From Chamaea fasciata (lineage: Eukaryota; Chordata; Aves; Passeriformes; Sylviidae): a stretch of DNA of 64,000 nucleotides. The stretch is from NCBI GenBank assembly GCA_029207755.1, contig JARCOQ010000002.1, positions 2,604,001-2,668,000 on the forward strand, in the 5' to 3' direction. Below are positions 26,917 through 40,365 of the stretch, one piece after another (positions within the stretch are counted from its first letter, which is position 1; each line of letters starts with the position of its first letter). A model generated the notes under the pieces. The model saw nothing but the letters and a program-made list of their open reading frames with translations. It was not told the origin of the DNA and ran no database searches. Made by a program: the position numbers and the translations under genes.

Positions 26917-29900
26917 GAAATGTTCGAAATGCCAGAATCAGTCATTTTGCTGCACATGTTTCAGCACAGATTTTTTATCTGTGTTTATCAGGAAATCACG
27001 TTGGCTCGTGTCAGTTTTTCTCCCGGACATGCTGAGGTCCCTGTTAGTGAGAACAGCTTCATTAGATAATTGCAAACACACAGGGGGACATTATTCTGAT
27101 TTAAGATACTCTTGTTTGGATTCAGTGCTTATATCCTTGTTTAGCACATCAGCAAGCTGTCCAGCTTCAGATGAGGTTGTTGTTTGATATTGATTTATTT
27201 AAGTCAGTGCTACTCTCGTATAGATCCTGGCTTAATTTCAGACTAATTTGGTTTTAACTGAAATGGATGAAGCAGCTATTTAACAAAAGCTGATAGAAAT
27301 GACTGCTAAGCTAAAGATGTGCAAAACCCCAAATAAAACCTCCAAGAAACAAAGGAAAAGCTCAGAAATCTTCCTATTATGTGTGCCTTAGAAGTAATCT
27401 TTTGAGCTGCTGCAAAGGGGGGGGTGATTTGACCTTATTGCCAGCTGTAAAAATACAGAGCTTCAGATTAAATTGTGAAGTATAGCTAGGAAAATATCAA
27501 TACACAGAAGATGTTTTGCTGAAAGATAAAAATAGACTTTATCTAGTTGTTTTGGTGTAATTCTGGGAAATGTAGGGACTCCTACAGATGGGGGATCCTA
27601 CCAGGGGTAGGATGGGGACAGAGTGGTTTTTCTAGTCCTGTGTTCTCTTTCTGACAGTGAAGAATCCCAGGTGCTTGTTGGCTGTGGTCTGCTTTTCTAT
27701 TTGTGAATATTTAATAATTCAAAAGAATATTTTATGGGTTTTAAAGGTCCATCCAAGAAGCTCCTGGCCCTTGAGGTGGCCCTTCAGGAAGGACCTCACT
27801 GCAGAGCTACTGCAGGTCAAGGATCTGGAGGGCTCTCCCCAGAGCCAAGTTCAACTTTAACTACTTTTCTCTTGCTGCCTGGTTATTTTTTTTATCATTT
27901 ATAATCTGCTCATGCTCCCTTTGGTTGGTGTCACCCCTGGAGACAACCCTTTAAATGTTCCAGAGGAGTAAGTTTTTATTTCCGTCACTTCTTCTTTTAT
28001 AGTTTCTGTTCTCTTTACCCCTGAACTTAATCGCTGCTTCAGTAGCTGAGGATCTCTTGGAGTTGAATCCTGTTCTCCATATGTGGGCAACAAAAATGGC
28101 CTGTACAGCAACTTTTTAATAACTTTTTCCATTATTCCGTGTACTCATTTTACCAGTCTCAAATATATAATTAGAGAGATAAAGTCTACAGATAAAGCCA
28201 AGCCCCTGCTAATCTCTTTTCGCCGCTCAAAATTCCTGCAGTCAAAAGCAGGCTGCGTGGAAGCAAACGCAATTCCAATTTATTTTAATGGGAATTCAGG
28301 ATTTTCAGATCGGGGCTGATTAAAACTGCTCCTGATACCAATTCGTTGTAAATTGTTCTTGTTTTGCATAACCCCCCAAACATATTAATTTGCTGCTTAA
28401 AACTGCTGCTGCCTGCTGCTAACAATTAGATAACCAGGCTGTCACTCCAGGTTTGTTTTTTTTTTTTCCCCACTGAACTTGGCAGGGTTTAAGTGGCCCT
28501 TTTCTGCCTCACCTCTGGGAGTCCATCCCCAAAGAGCCAATATTAAATTTAGCCCTAAATGAAGACTGAATAATCACGTGGATTCTGAACTGCTCGTCCA
28601 GGCCAACTCTTCTCCTGCCTAAGCTGGAACTGTTTCAGCAGCACTTATGAAACTGAGTTATTTTAGTAAGCTGGAGTTCACGGAATATTTGGCTGTGAAA
28701 ACAACACAGTAATTTTTTCCTCTATATTGAGAAGGACATTACTTAAGCTATTGCACACAGCTTCTACTTTTTACTTAGAAAGGGGTATCTTAGTGCAAAT
28801 GAATGTTGAAGTAGGAGACTTATTTGAAAATAAAAGGAATTCGATGACAAAATGCTGATTAAAATTTTTTAGACTCTCCTCCTGTTGCTGTTTCATGATT
28901 TTCTACTCTTTTCTTTATATCCTTAAATATTTTCTTGATGGTCCTGTAGTTAAATCAACTTGGCACTTGTTTGCAGGCTTAATTTACAAATTGTTTTGGT
29001 TGTACAAAGCTTTTCTGGGACAGACATTACCTAATCAAAAGTAGCCCTTGAAAGGGCCATAAGTTCCTTTTTTAGACCTTTTTCAGAGAAAGTTCTCTGT
29101 AAAAAAACCTCAAGAAGTCAAAGGGTAGGGAAAAAATGGAGAAAGGAACTCCACTGTATCCTTTCCCGTATTTCAGATGCAAGGGGAAAATGGGTTGGGT
29201 TTATTTGGTGATTGCTGCCATTGCAGCTTCCTTAAAATGCTTGATTATTAGCTATACACAAGGAATCCACCAGGGATAAGCATTCCTAATTTCTGAGAGA
29301 TTTATTTTCCTTCCTCTGCTACTTTGGAGGTTTTGGGATGCAGTTGCAGAACTTGGGATCGTGTTGCCTTAACCTTGTGAGGCGATCCCTTTGTAAACCA
29401 GAAGTTTTAAAAGAAAGGAGGTTTTCTGAATAGAAAGAAGTTTGTTTGTTTTTTTTTTAATAGAACACTGTCCTTTGCTACTACATAAGCTCTAACTCCT
29501 ATTCTGATTTTGTTGTGCATTCTGTTATAAGAATGAGGTAAAAAAATATCCATATCTTACTGGGACTTTGGAGAGTGCAGGGCGAGCTTTTCGGTATTAA
29601 ATGCCAATCTAGGATTTTATAATGTGATATAAAAACCTGATATTTTCAAGAGGGCTGAAAGAAATGCTGACAGCAGTTTCAGTTCTTCAAGAAGTCATGT
29701 CTGTAAAACCAACTTTCTTTTCAGAGCTGACAAAGACTGATAGGTATAAATCATCCTAAAAGCCACAAGTCTGGAATTTCTGCCCCTGGCTGCTAAGCAG
29801 CTTAATATGAAAGGTGAATTTCTGTAATCATTTTGGCCCCTGCAGATTCAGAGTGAGAGATTTGTAGGGCGCACAGGAAGTGCTCCACGGGTCCCTCTGG

Positions 29901-32900
29901 GAATCACTCTGGGAATCATCCACTGAGTTTAGAACTGACCTGTGCACTTTGGAAGTGGACACCTGTGAAACTGGGTGTGAGTCTCACACTGAACCCATCA
30001 CAGTTGTGTCACTTCTGGAATAGCTTCTGAGGGAGTTCCCACTCCCACAGGTGAAGCACAAGGAGGGTGCCACCAAGCAGGCAGGGCAGTAACACCTCCC
30101 CGCTTGCAGGGGAACAGGGAGGACTGATCTGATTCAAGCCAAATTTACAAGCATTGCCTCACTCTTTTCTAAACTGGGGCTGTTGGCAGCTGTTAAATCA
30201 ATTGTAAGCATTACAGCTCTTAAGTTACATTATTCATCAAGAATAACAAGCCTGCTTGCTGCTTGCCTCTTTCAAACGCACACATATTTAACCCAGTCCT
30301 CACTGCAGCCAAGAGAAGAAGTGGAAAAAGACCAAAAATGTTCTTTAAGAGGGAATCCTAATGCAGAAGGAAAGCTTTCCCTGTTAGGGGACAGTTAAAA
30401 AGTGCAAATAAGTGTCGCAGTTCTCAGCTGGACCTGAACACAGCGGCTCAGGATTCCTGTCCCAGGCGGCGCAGAGCAGCAGACAAACTGGTGATGGGAC
30501 TTGGAGGAAGGTCCCTGTCCCCAGCCCTGCCCTTGCGCTGCCCAGACAGAGGTATTTAGGATTTATTTAGCAGTGCTGAAAGCAGCCCATAGGAGGTTCA
30601 GTGTGCAGTTAATTTATAAGGAGGGAGCAAGATGAAGGGAAGGGCTGTGCGTGCCTTTTCCTTGGCACCAGGTGGGGACGTGAGGCATTAATCGGCTGTT
30701 GTGGTGCAGGATCTGCAGTGCCAGGTTTGTGACTCACTTCAGGATGTCAGGGCAGCGGACCACAGCACTGATGACATTCATGTTAACGGGAGATCATTTC
30801 AGATTACTTGGGCTCTAATTTTGCTAATGCATTTTGACAGTCCCTTCAAAATACAGCTACACTTGCCCATCGTAATCACTTGTTGCGTATTTCTAATCTG
30901 ACACACAGCAAGGCAGCAAGGAGAGGAGGAAGGAAAAAAAAAGTGCAAAAGCTTTAGTGACTTACATGGACATTATTACTACTACACTTTAACTGGATGC
31001 CTGTCTGAAGCACAGAGCCTTTTATAGAAGAAAAACTGCACAGGGGTTGCTCAGAGCTGACACACACCCTTACTCTGTGGGTTTGGTGGGGAAATGAGGA
31101 CTCATGGTCATGGCTTTGCAGAAAGACACAGTTTAAGGAGCTTTGTTTAGGGTTATTTCTAGTCCAGGGTTATCCCCGGCCGAATCCTTGTCCACCTGTG
31201 GTACACGTTCCCTCCCAGCACAGGGCTGGGAGCTCCAGCTGTGGCTGGAAAGCTCATACGGGATGTCACCAATCTGCAGAGCTTTTGTGCCAGGTGGAGA
31301 GATTGATCCATCAGCCCTGGGCTCTCAGAAATACACCGGGTTAGTAGAGAATGTGAGATGTGTAACCACTTAGTCAAGGACAAACCTTTTTCCTATTCTC
31401 CTCTCTGTATTGGCTTTTAAAATTTAATATATAGTGAAAAAAAAAAAAAGTCTGGATGACATGTGTGCTGGAAGCCAGTTGTCCCAGTAAAAGTTATATC
31501 AATAAGCAGGAAATTATTTCTGTTATAACTTTGGTTTTCAAGAACAGATTTTCTTGACTTGATTGCTTAAAATTGTTTGGGTTTATGTGCTGTTTTGTGT
31601 CATTTGCACCAGTCTAATGTGCGCAGCATTCTTTTTTTCTGGATTCTTGTTCTTGAAACAGCCTACAAAGAGGAAAGTCTTTTTTTATTGTCTTGAGATT
31701 TGTTCAGAAAAAGTAAAATTGATCTTTTAGAAACAGACCTGTGATCAGAGTTTTGCTAAGCAAAGTGACCAGATGGAATTTGACTTCCCCATTTCCAGGA
31801 TAAAGCACAAAATTTATTTCAGCTCAACTGCAGAAATAACTGGCTTAAACCTCTTAGTAAACTTCAAAGAATTCTAGTGGGAGTAGTTTGGAATATTCCT
31901 AGTAGGGAAAAAAAATCCCACCTTATCCTGCATCAGTTGGTCCTGATAGACACAGACTGTCAAACCTCTTCGTGGATTCCCTAAATGCTTTTTGAGGGTT
32001 TTGAGGGATGTCCTTTCAGCCTCTTTGGTTTCTGCTTTTGACTGTTAAAATAAGAAGTGGGAAAAAATTAATATAAAACCAATGTGGTAGTTAAATCCAT
32101 GGTGCTTGCAATATTGTTCCTTCACTCAGAAAATGGCGTGATGCCTATGTAGTAAAACCTTTCAAATAACACGATGCAGAGTCATGAAAGGCATTGTAAT
32201 GCTGCTTTCTGGTTCTTTTCCCCATGAAGTCCAGTGGAATTGCAAACTGTTAATTGAACGTGTGGCAATATTATCTGTTAGGGAAAGCACTGAGCAGAAC
32301 AAGGCAAACTTAGTTCCCTGTGCCTTCTGATGAATTTTCTGCATTGAGAATGAATGCCGTTGGTATCGAGTTCTTGTTTCTGTTACTGATTGTAAGGATT
32401 TCATTCTGTAGCAAATACCCTGTAAAATGCAACACATCACATTCTTTGTTTTCTAAACAGCTGAGATTCTGCCCCCCCCTTGGATTCACACAGGTACCGA
32501 GCAAGTGAATAAAAATGCTGAACTGTGGGATTTTTTTACAAATTTACATTTAATTGGGTTTTTGTTCAGCAGATAATTGCTTGCCCTGCAAACCCAGACA
32601 TTTTTAATACACACATACAAAATCCATGTTAGGTAATTAAGAAATTTCTTTTTAAAAAGGGAAAAAAAAACCCCAAGGAAGAAGAGGAAAAAGCTAAAGC
32701 ACGCAATGTAGAAATGCACTTGAGTGTTCAGATAGTTTTGTGAAAGCCTTTCTTTTCAGCTGTGAGGAGACTGTCAGCTCACAGATGTCCCCAGGGGCTG
32801 GAACTGTTTAATTTTCAGGCTTTCTGCTGGAAGGATGAAAATACAGTCGGTGAAAAAGGAACATGAAGAGAGGAGGAGGTTGTGACAATGATGAAGCCGT

Positions 32901-33697
32901 AATGTTTTGGGTCTTCTGTTTAAAGCTTTTCTTTAGCAATCACTGAACCTCTCTGCACATGACAATATCTGTTCATCTGTTTAATGGCTTTAGATAAAGT
33001 CATCTTCCTTTTGGTGGTAGGGGCAAAAGGAGGATGATTTTATCTAAAGATGGTCTTTTTCCATCTTCGTTCTTACGGAAGCATCCACCAAATTTAATAA
33101 TTCTGACATCATTTGAGATATTTGAAGGCTGGTGCTCATGGCTTAAAGTCTGCATGAGCAAGGAGTGTGGCCAAAGAGGAGCAGATCACTGCATTCAGCA
33201 GCTGGAATTAAGAACTCTGTGGAGCACCATGACAATTTAAGCATTTTAAGTTCAGAAAACCTCTATCAGGTCCTATAGACTTCCTGTAGCAGGAAAAACA
33301 TCTTCCAGTATACCTGGAATATATACATTTGTGCTGTCTGGACACACTTTATGCTGTGAATCATATGACAAGAAAGAGGGGGAGAAATGGGATTTTGCTT
33401 TAAAAGTGTGGCTAAAATACTTGTATAGATGCAGCCATTAAGTGACATTAACAGCATCACTAGCAAAGCAATGGCTGTTTCCTGTACACTGCTCACAAAT
33501 TACAGCCATTTTTGATACCCTAAATTATATCCCAGATTTAATGGCAGCGGTTTAAACCTTAGGGATTTTTTCCTACAGGTTTAAGTGCCTGCCACTGCAG
33601 CACCATTTCTCTTCTTAAGAGCTTCCCTTTCCCAGCACCAGGCTCTCAGTGAATTCAAGAAGTAATAAGTCAGTGGCTGGCGGTGAAAGTAGCACCG

Positions 33698-33721
33698 AAT
33701 TGTGTGCATAAGCACACAATT
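33698..33721 (+). repeat. Perfect 10-bp inverted repeat (hairpin)
   Basis: AATTGTGTGC at 33698-33707 and GCACACAATT at 33712-33721 pair perfectly around an ATAA loop. Function is unknown. Confidence 0.9.
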
Positions 33722-34040
33722 TTAGCTTCAATTTTAGCTTTTCAGCTCCTGTTCACATCAGTGGCTCAAAATGTGAACTTTGGTTTTGCTTTGGGGGTTT
33801 TTGTTTGTTGGTTGGTTGCGTTTTGGAAGGGAGGACAGTAAAATATCTCCAGTGTTTGCTTCCTAAACTTCATGTGCCTCTGGCCATGTCTTGCCTCCAG
33901 TGGTTGAATTCAAAAGTATGTTAAAATTGGAAAAAAGAAGCAACTTTGAGGTATGAGAAAGTGAGAATTTGTGTTCAGCCATCCCCAGGAAAGGTGGGAT
34001 GGAAAGTCTCTTTGGCCAAACTAGGCCAGCTGTCCCAGAT

Positions 34041-34231
34041 GTGTCCCCTCCCAAATCCTTGTGCACCCCCAGCCCGCTCAGAAAAGACCTTGACACTGTG
34101 GGAGCTCTGCTTAACAGAAAAAAAATAAAAGCTTTGGTGAGTTATCAACACTGCTTTCAGCACAAATCCAAAACGCAGCCCCAAAGCAGCTACTATGAAG
34201 AAAATTAATCCTCCCCTAGCCAAAAGCAGCA
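34041..34231 (+). repeat. Dispersed LTR-like repeat, copy 1
   Basis: This stretch is clearly similar to 56722-56915. Shared blocks are GTGTC-CCTCCCAAATCCTTG, CACCCCCAGCC, CCTTGACACTGT, AGCAC or AGTGCAA with AAAGC, and GTGAAGAAAATTAAT or CTATGAAGAAAATTAAT followed by CAGCCAAAA or TAGCCAAAA and CAGCA. I recall similar text from retroviral LTRs in songbirds, but the family name is not certain. The copy has no coding potential. Similarity may extend upstream to about 34000. Confidence 0.65.
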
Positions 34232-37200
34232 TTAGAAATAGATTGTGTTTTTTATGTCAGTGGGCTGCTAGTGACAGGTACCGAATTAACAACACACAAA
34301 ACCAAAGTCCTCTCTTTTTTACCAACAAAATAAATAAGTTCAGCAAAGGGTGTGAGGAACACAAGCTTCCCCCACACTGCTCGAGCAATGTGCCTCAACC
34401 CTGACCCGAGAGCAAATCTCCGAGGGAGAAGGCGTTTGTTAAATTTCTTTTCCAATTAATTTGACAGCTCTGCTGAGACTCCTAACAAAAGTACTAATTC
34501 ATGCAAATTGCAGTAGTGGACCTGTGTCACTGGGGAGCTGGGCTGAGCTCCCTGCAACATCACACAAGCCACCAGGCAGCATTTTGATTAGAAGGTGACA
34601 CTGGCTTTGGAGCCTATTCTGCATTAATTTTCTCACAGGGACAGCAGCAGACTCCTGGATGTGCTAACAGAGGTGGAAAGTTGCAAAAGAATATTCAGCC
34701 TCAGTAAATGATCTTCCCTCCATCCCTGGGAGAAAATTTATACCTTTTATATGTCTGAATTAACTGGTTTGACTTGGGATCTGTGCATTGACACGGACGA
34801 CGGGGGGAGATGTTCCATGGATTGCTCAAAATAAAAAACCAAGGCCCAAATGTGTTCGAGAGCAAGATATAGTCTGTAGTCCGATCTGTGAATCAATTGG
34901 TTTCATCAGACATGTTATGGAAAAAATAAGGATATTTTCCACTGGATAAATGACAGTGTAGGAACACAGATGGGTATGATCAAAGGATCAGAAGATATTC
35001 CTGTAAGAGCTGATTGCAAAGTTTGTGTTTGTTCATCACAGAGAAGATAAGCTCGTGATAGATCCTTGTAAGATGAGGAATGGCTTCGAGAGGACACGTC
35101 AGGAGCAGCTGGTCTTCCTGTCATGTAATAAAAACCAATGGTACATTGATTTGGTGAAGAAAAGTAACAAATTTGAAGGTGAATTGAAGGAAAGATGAAA
35201 TTTTGCCCTTCACATCGACTACCTAGGCTGGAGCAGAATGCATTGAGACCAATAATTTGCAGAAAACCCCACACATTGGATAGTCTACTTGAAGGACAGT
35301 ACAATGCTGATTAACGTAATTATCTTTGTTAATAAAAGTAAATTGACAGGTATCTCTAACGCTGTATTTGCAGGTTTTTGAAATGCCATTTGGGTTGTAG
35401 GTGTGAGGCTGAAATTATTAGGGATGGCAAATGGCCAGTCCCTCTTGGTCTTCGTCTTCACTTCTATGTGATGTGACCATTAGGTGTGAGATGGGTAGTG
35501 AGTAAGGCTCTGCATGGAAATTAGCTTCTTCTTTATTTATAGTACCTTTCCTGCTCTGAACCTGCTCATCTGGCCTGCTTTGGGCACAGGGAAATTACAT
35601 AAACATCCCCAAGCTAGGACAGTTGTTTTTTTACTCTTTAGCTAAATCTAGCCCACGGGATTACCAGGCACTATCTTGATTTTTCTGCTGGGCTGGAGGG
35701 GAAACACCTTATCACAAGCTGGTGGCCTCTGGGACAGGGGCTGCCAGGTCTGTTTGCTTTACTCTGGTGGGGAGATTGGTTGTTGTTGGTTTGTTTAGAG
35801 TTCTAACACGGAGGAGGTTGAGAAAAGACTAAACCTGAGCATTGCCACAAGTTATCCCTTTGTGGCACTCTCGGCCGGAATTAATTTTTATTTAAAATTT
35901 ACTGTTTGAAACCATCACAATACTAAGTCTGTTTTGCCTTTGAGGAGTTCAGTGTTAAGTTCAGCTCAGGGAAGAAGCATTTCTTGGCCTTTTATCCTTG
36001 CCAACTGATCATTTAAAATTCTTCATGTGTGTATTTGTACAACCTTCTCCTTTTTACCGTTCGGGTTGGTTCTGGTGGGTTTTTCTCTGGAATTTCTTTA
36101 ATTTAGATTTGACATTACAGTGCTGCTTGAATTAGCAAGTTATTTTTCATCAGTCAATTCAACAAATCAACTCCTTGCTTTGTTTTCCTTGTGCATGGTC
36201 TTTGTTTTCCCTGTTAAACTGTCTTTCTCTCAACTCACTAAAGGTCTTTCTCTCCACTATGCTAAAAGCAAAGTTTTCTCACTTTGCTCCTTTGGTTCCC
36301 TCCCACAGCCCATGAGGAGAGAGGGAGTGAGTGGCTTAGTTGTCAGCTAGGCTTAACTATGGCAATTTCACAACACTAAATAGACCAGATGCTGATAAAA
36401 TAAAAATAAAATGGCTCGAGTTAATGGCCAGTGACTAGAATGTCCATTTTCCACAAATTCTCACTTTCTTATATGTCAAAGTTGGTTCTTTTTCCCAGTT
36501 TGGAAATTCTTTTTCCCAATTTCAACGTGGTTTTGAATCCAATGGCACTTTAAACAACGCTGCTGGCAGCAATCCTGGCTGTAATGCACTGCGCAGAGAG
36601 AGACACAGAAGCCCTGCAAGGCACGAGGTGCAGCTAGTACAGGCTGTGGTGGAAAGGTGCAGTGTTGTTCCCTCAGGACAAGGCTATCTCTTATGTACAT
36701 ATAATTAATATGTCTGCCAGTAACAGTTATTAAACAAAGAACAGGAATTGTTTCTGTTCAGTGGCTTGACCTGGGAGTAAAGCCAATTTAAGAAGCAGCT
36801 GATTAAAATATGTCAGGGTCACAGATCACTATAAAATATGAAGCAGGGAGGAAAAAAGCAGAAGTTTACTCATGAGGAACATTAAATACTACTGCTTTTT
36901 TTTTTCTTTTTTTTTTTTTTGGTGCTAGCAGCAGCTTTCAGGTGTAAATAATGAGAAGTTCTCATTCTGAAGAGTGTTTTCTCAGAGACATTTCAGTGTC
37001 ACCTTGCACTGAGTCCTTGCCCCATGTGTATCTCGTGGATGATGTAAGAATACAAACACTAAGAACATTTGTTAGTTTTTACTTCTTCAACAGACAGAAT
37101 GGAATCCTGCAGGCAAGGAGAGAAAGTCAACATCTTTACCTCTTTCTGGGGATATTCTTACAGCAGTGGTAGTGGGGTCCAATCACAACAAGAGCTTTTA

Positions 37201-37730
37201 TCCCCCATTAGAGCCTTTCTTCATCTTATTTCCCTCTTCCCTCAGCACCACAGCCCGTCACAGAGAAAGCCTGCTCTGCATGTGCAGCAACAGCCTTTAG
37301 TTTTGAGAGCTGCTCACTTAAGTGGTGTCTTTTTATTCAGGTCTGATGACAAAAAGTGGGTCTGAAGTCCAATGGGAACAGGAATCAAAAATACAGTCTA
37401 ATTTTTAGAAGCCTTTTTGGGCTGAGTTGGTATTCAAGGAGTTACACAGAGGCTCGGGAGAAAGAGAGGATGATACAGACATATAGAATGCTATAGTATT
37501 TACGGCTTTCCAAATACTAATAAACCATGAGAGGTGCTGAAGGTGGTTTCATTGCTCTGAGGGATTTCGAACGAAACCTACATTACAAATTTTGCTGGTG
37601 AATGGGGTGCCAGAGTGAAAAAAAGTGGAGGGAAAAGCTGTGTAAACCCTTTTAAAAGGAACTGGAGAACAGTTCAAAGATGCAAAGCTGTGCATGGGCA
37701 TTGAGATGAGCCAGTCAGCAGCATTTTAAA

Positions 37731-37824
37731 GAAAGACTGGCCATGGTCTCATTGACATGGTGGTGGTAGGTGATAAGTTGGACTTGATGGTCTCAGGTCT
37801 TTTCCGACCTAATTGATTCTGTGG
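37731..37824 (+). mobile_element. CR1 LINE 3'-end fragment
   Basis: GAAAGACTGGCCATGG, the CATTGACATGGTGGTGG part, GATAAGTTGGACTTGATG and TTTTCCGACCTAATTGATTC, ending in TGTGG, match the extreme 3' end and 3' UTR of a CR1 subfamily. The copy is about 94 bp, heavily 5'-truncated and on the + strand. It supports the bird assignment. Confidence 0.82.
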
Positions 37825-40225
37825 TTCCCCTCCCAACACACCTGCCCAGCCAAAGGTCATCCTGTGGCCTCAGGTGCAGCTTGAGGACCTCTGCTGCTGC
37901 TCAGGTGGCAGTGGGAATAGTTTGCAAAGCCCCTCTAAGAGTGGCCGCTTCCACGAGGAATGCTTCCCTGTCCTCTCTGCAGGGCACAGGAGGTTTGTCC
38001 CAGAGTTGCTCCCATCCGTCTGGTTATCTGTGTGTTATCTGTGAGCTGTATGGGTTTGTGATTGAATTCCCTTCTTTGTAAATGCTGTGCCTCAGTTCCT
38101 CAGTGCCATCTCACCCCTGGGCTGTTTCAATGAGGAGCAGAGGAACAAAGAGAGGAAACGATCACTTGGCGTGTGCTGGTCAGCCATGGATGTGTGATCC
38201 ACTTCCAGCCTGTTGTGATGCTCCAGCCTTGCCTAAAAAGCACAAAGAGCAGAGCTCCTGCAGGGCTGGGGAGTGCCAGGCAGTCTGCATGTGGAGTTTC
38301 CCTGACCTTGTGCAGGAGATGGGCCCTGCCAAGCCTGGAGTGCTGAGGCTGGGACATCACCAGCTCTGACTCCACTTGCTCCTTGGTGTTTACAGCTGGG
38401 AATTGGTGTAAACAATTCCCTCGCTCTGTGTGCAGTGGGGCTGCAGGACCTGAATGCTAAAGTGCTCCTATTTACTAACGGATTTATGTTTTAATTTAAA
38501 ATTAATTCCGCTTTAAATTAATAATTTAACCCTTAATTTGGAGCGTGTTTTCATCCCAGGCAGATTAGTCAAGCTGAGGCAAAATTCACTTTGCTGTAGA
38601 AAAGACAATCGCATTCCTTTAATCAGCAGCTGCCACAGACTGTTGCATGCATTTGTTTTTCACTCACTGAATTAACTTTCCCTGCTCTCCGTCTCTGAGA
38701 CAGACTCATCAGTTAGAGCTTAAGGAAATAAATTTTCGCACAGCATCAAGGACAACCAGAGTCCTGAAATTCTTACTGACAGGTGACTCAATAAAGTCAT
38801 CCTGGCATCACACTCAAATAAAAGAGACTGAAATCAGACTAAATACAGTTTTTAAATGCTGCGTTCGGGAGTTACCACAGGAGTCACCAGAGCCAACAGG
38901 CGTGAGATCTTCCTAAAAAAGCAAAACCAGCCAGCTTTGCTGTGCAGTTTATATCACATACGTACAAACTTCCAAAGTTTCCTTTTTTCACTTTTAGTGT
39001 GCTAACAGTATTTTTTCTTCCTCGCTTATTTGCATCTACTTCCTCCTGCATTGTTCCCCATCGTGAGGGAAAGAAAAAAAATTCTCAGTTTTTGCAAGAA
39101 ATTGTTGAGAAAAAGCAACTGCTGTTCACAGCTGGTTTCCATGCTAAAATTAGAGATTCTGTGATGACTTCCTGTGCTAATTCTGATGATTTTTTTCAAC
39201 CTAACTGAAACCAAAGCCGTGGTACTTGCCTCAAAAAGCCAAACCTTCTTCTATTGGTACATCAGTAGTCCAATTTGTCTGACAGAGAAATTAAAGCAAT
39301 GCATTTTGAAGTAGCAGCTTTATTTTTTCTCTCTTATATACTCAGTATTTCCGTCAGAATTTTAAAAAAAAATGATTAGGAGAGGAATAATTATAGTAAG
39401 TACATCGACAATATTTTTCATTGACACCTCCAGTTCTGAGCTTAAGTTTCAAGTGTGAATGTTTTGGGTTTTTTTCCTCTTTGGGCTCCTGTTGTGAGTA
39501 ATCTTAAATTGGTCTGACAGACAAAGACAGAAAGTGCAAGACAGCCTGAGGGGAAGACATGAGATTGGGATGCCCTTGCTAGGGCATATTGGGACAGCAG
39601 GAATCTGACTGGCTCCCCCCCTCACTCTGACCATCACCACCTTTTCTTAAATGAGGTCCATGAGTTTTCCCCTGAGGGATGAAAGGGACACTGATTAATG
39701 GAGCAATTTCTCTTCTTCACCCCTCTGAATCTGTCAACTTCTAACGCGAGCTTTCTTACTTATATTAAATTCATTGCTTTATTAAAATCCTGGTGGTAAG
39801 GTCTTTCTTTTTGGTCGTTACATTAAACTAGCATACGTATTTATTAAAAAATACTACTGTGTAGAATCATAAATGTATCATTGTCTCATGTGTGACTGCC
39901 CATAAGTGTAAAAGTGTCCCTTCAAGCTGGTTAAGCAAAACCACCGGAATTTAATATCTGGTAGCAAGTTTCCACGAGAAGTTTGGATAGAAGTTCTGTA
40001 TGAATTAAGCAGATGAAGTGTGATATTTATTCCTTACTGTGTTTGCTTAGTTATTGTTGCTGGCAAGAACAGGGCTGGCTTCCTTTCTCCTCTGCCTGGC
40101 GTGTTGTCTCAGGGCTGGGAACAGAGGCAGTGGAATCACTGGAGGTTCCTCTGTCAGCCAGAGGGGCCTCATGGGGCAGCGCATGGGAATGGCATTGGAG
40201 TTGTAAAAGGCTGCAAAAATAACAG

Positions 40226-40365
40226 CTAAACAAAACCCCAAAAGACAAAAAAAACCACCCCAAAACAAAACAAAAACGCCCAAAAAAACAACAACAAAAC
40301 ACCCCCCCCAAAAAAATCCCAAAACAAAAGCCCAAAAAAACCCCATAAAAAAAAAAAATCCCCAG
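40226..40365 (+). repeat. A/C-rich low-complexity tract
   Basis: About 140 bp of A runs alternating with short C runs (up to C8), about 1.3 kb upstream of exon 4. The Phe- and Gly-rich frames on the other strand reflect this composition and are not genes. Confidence 0.92.
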
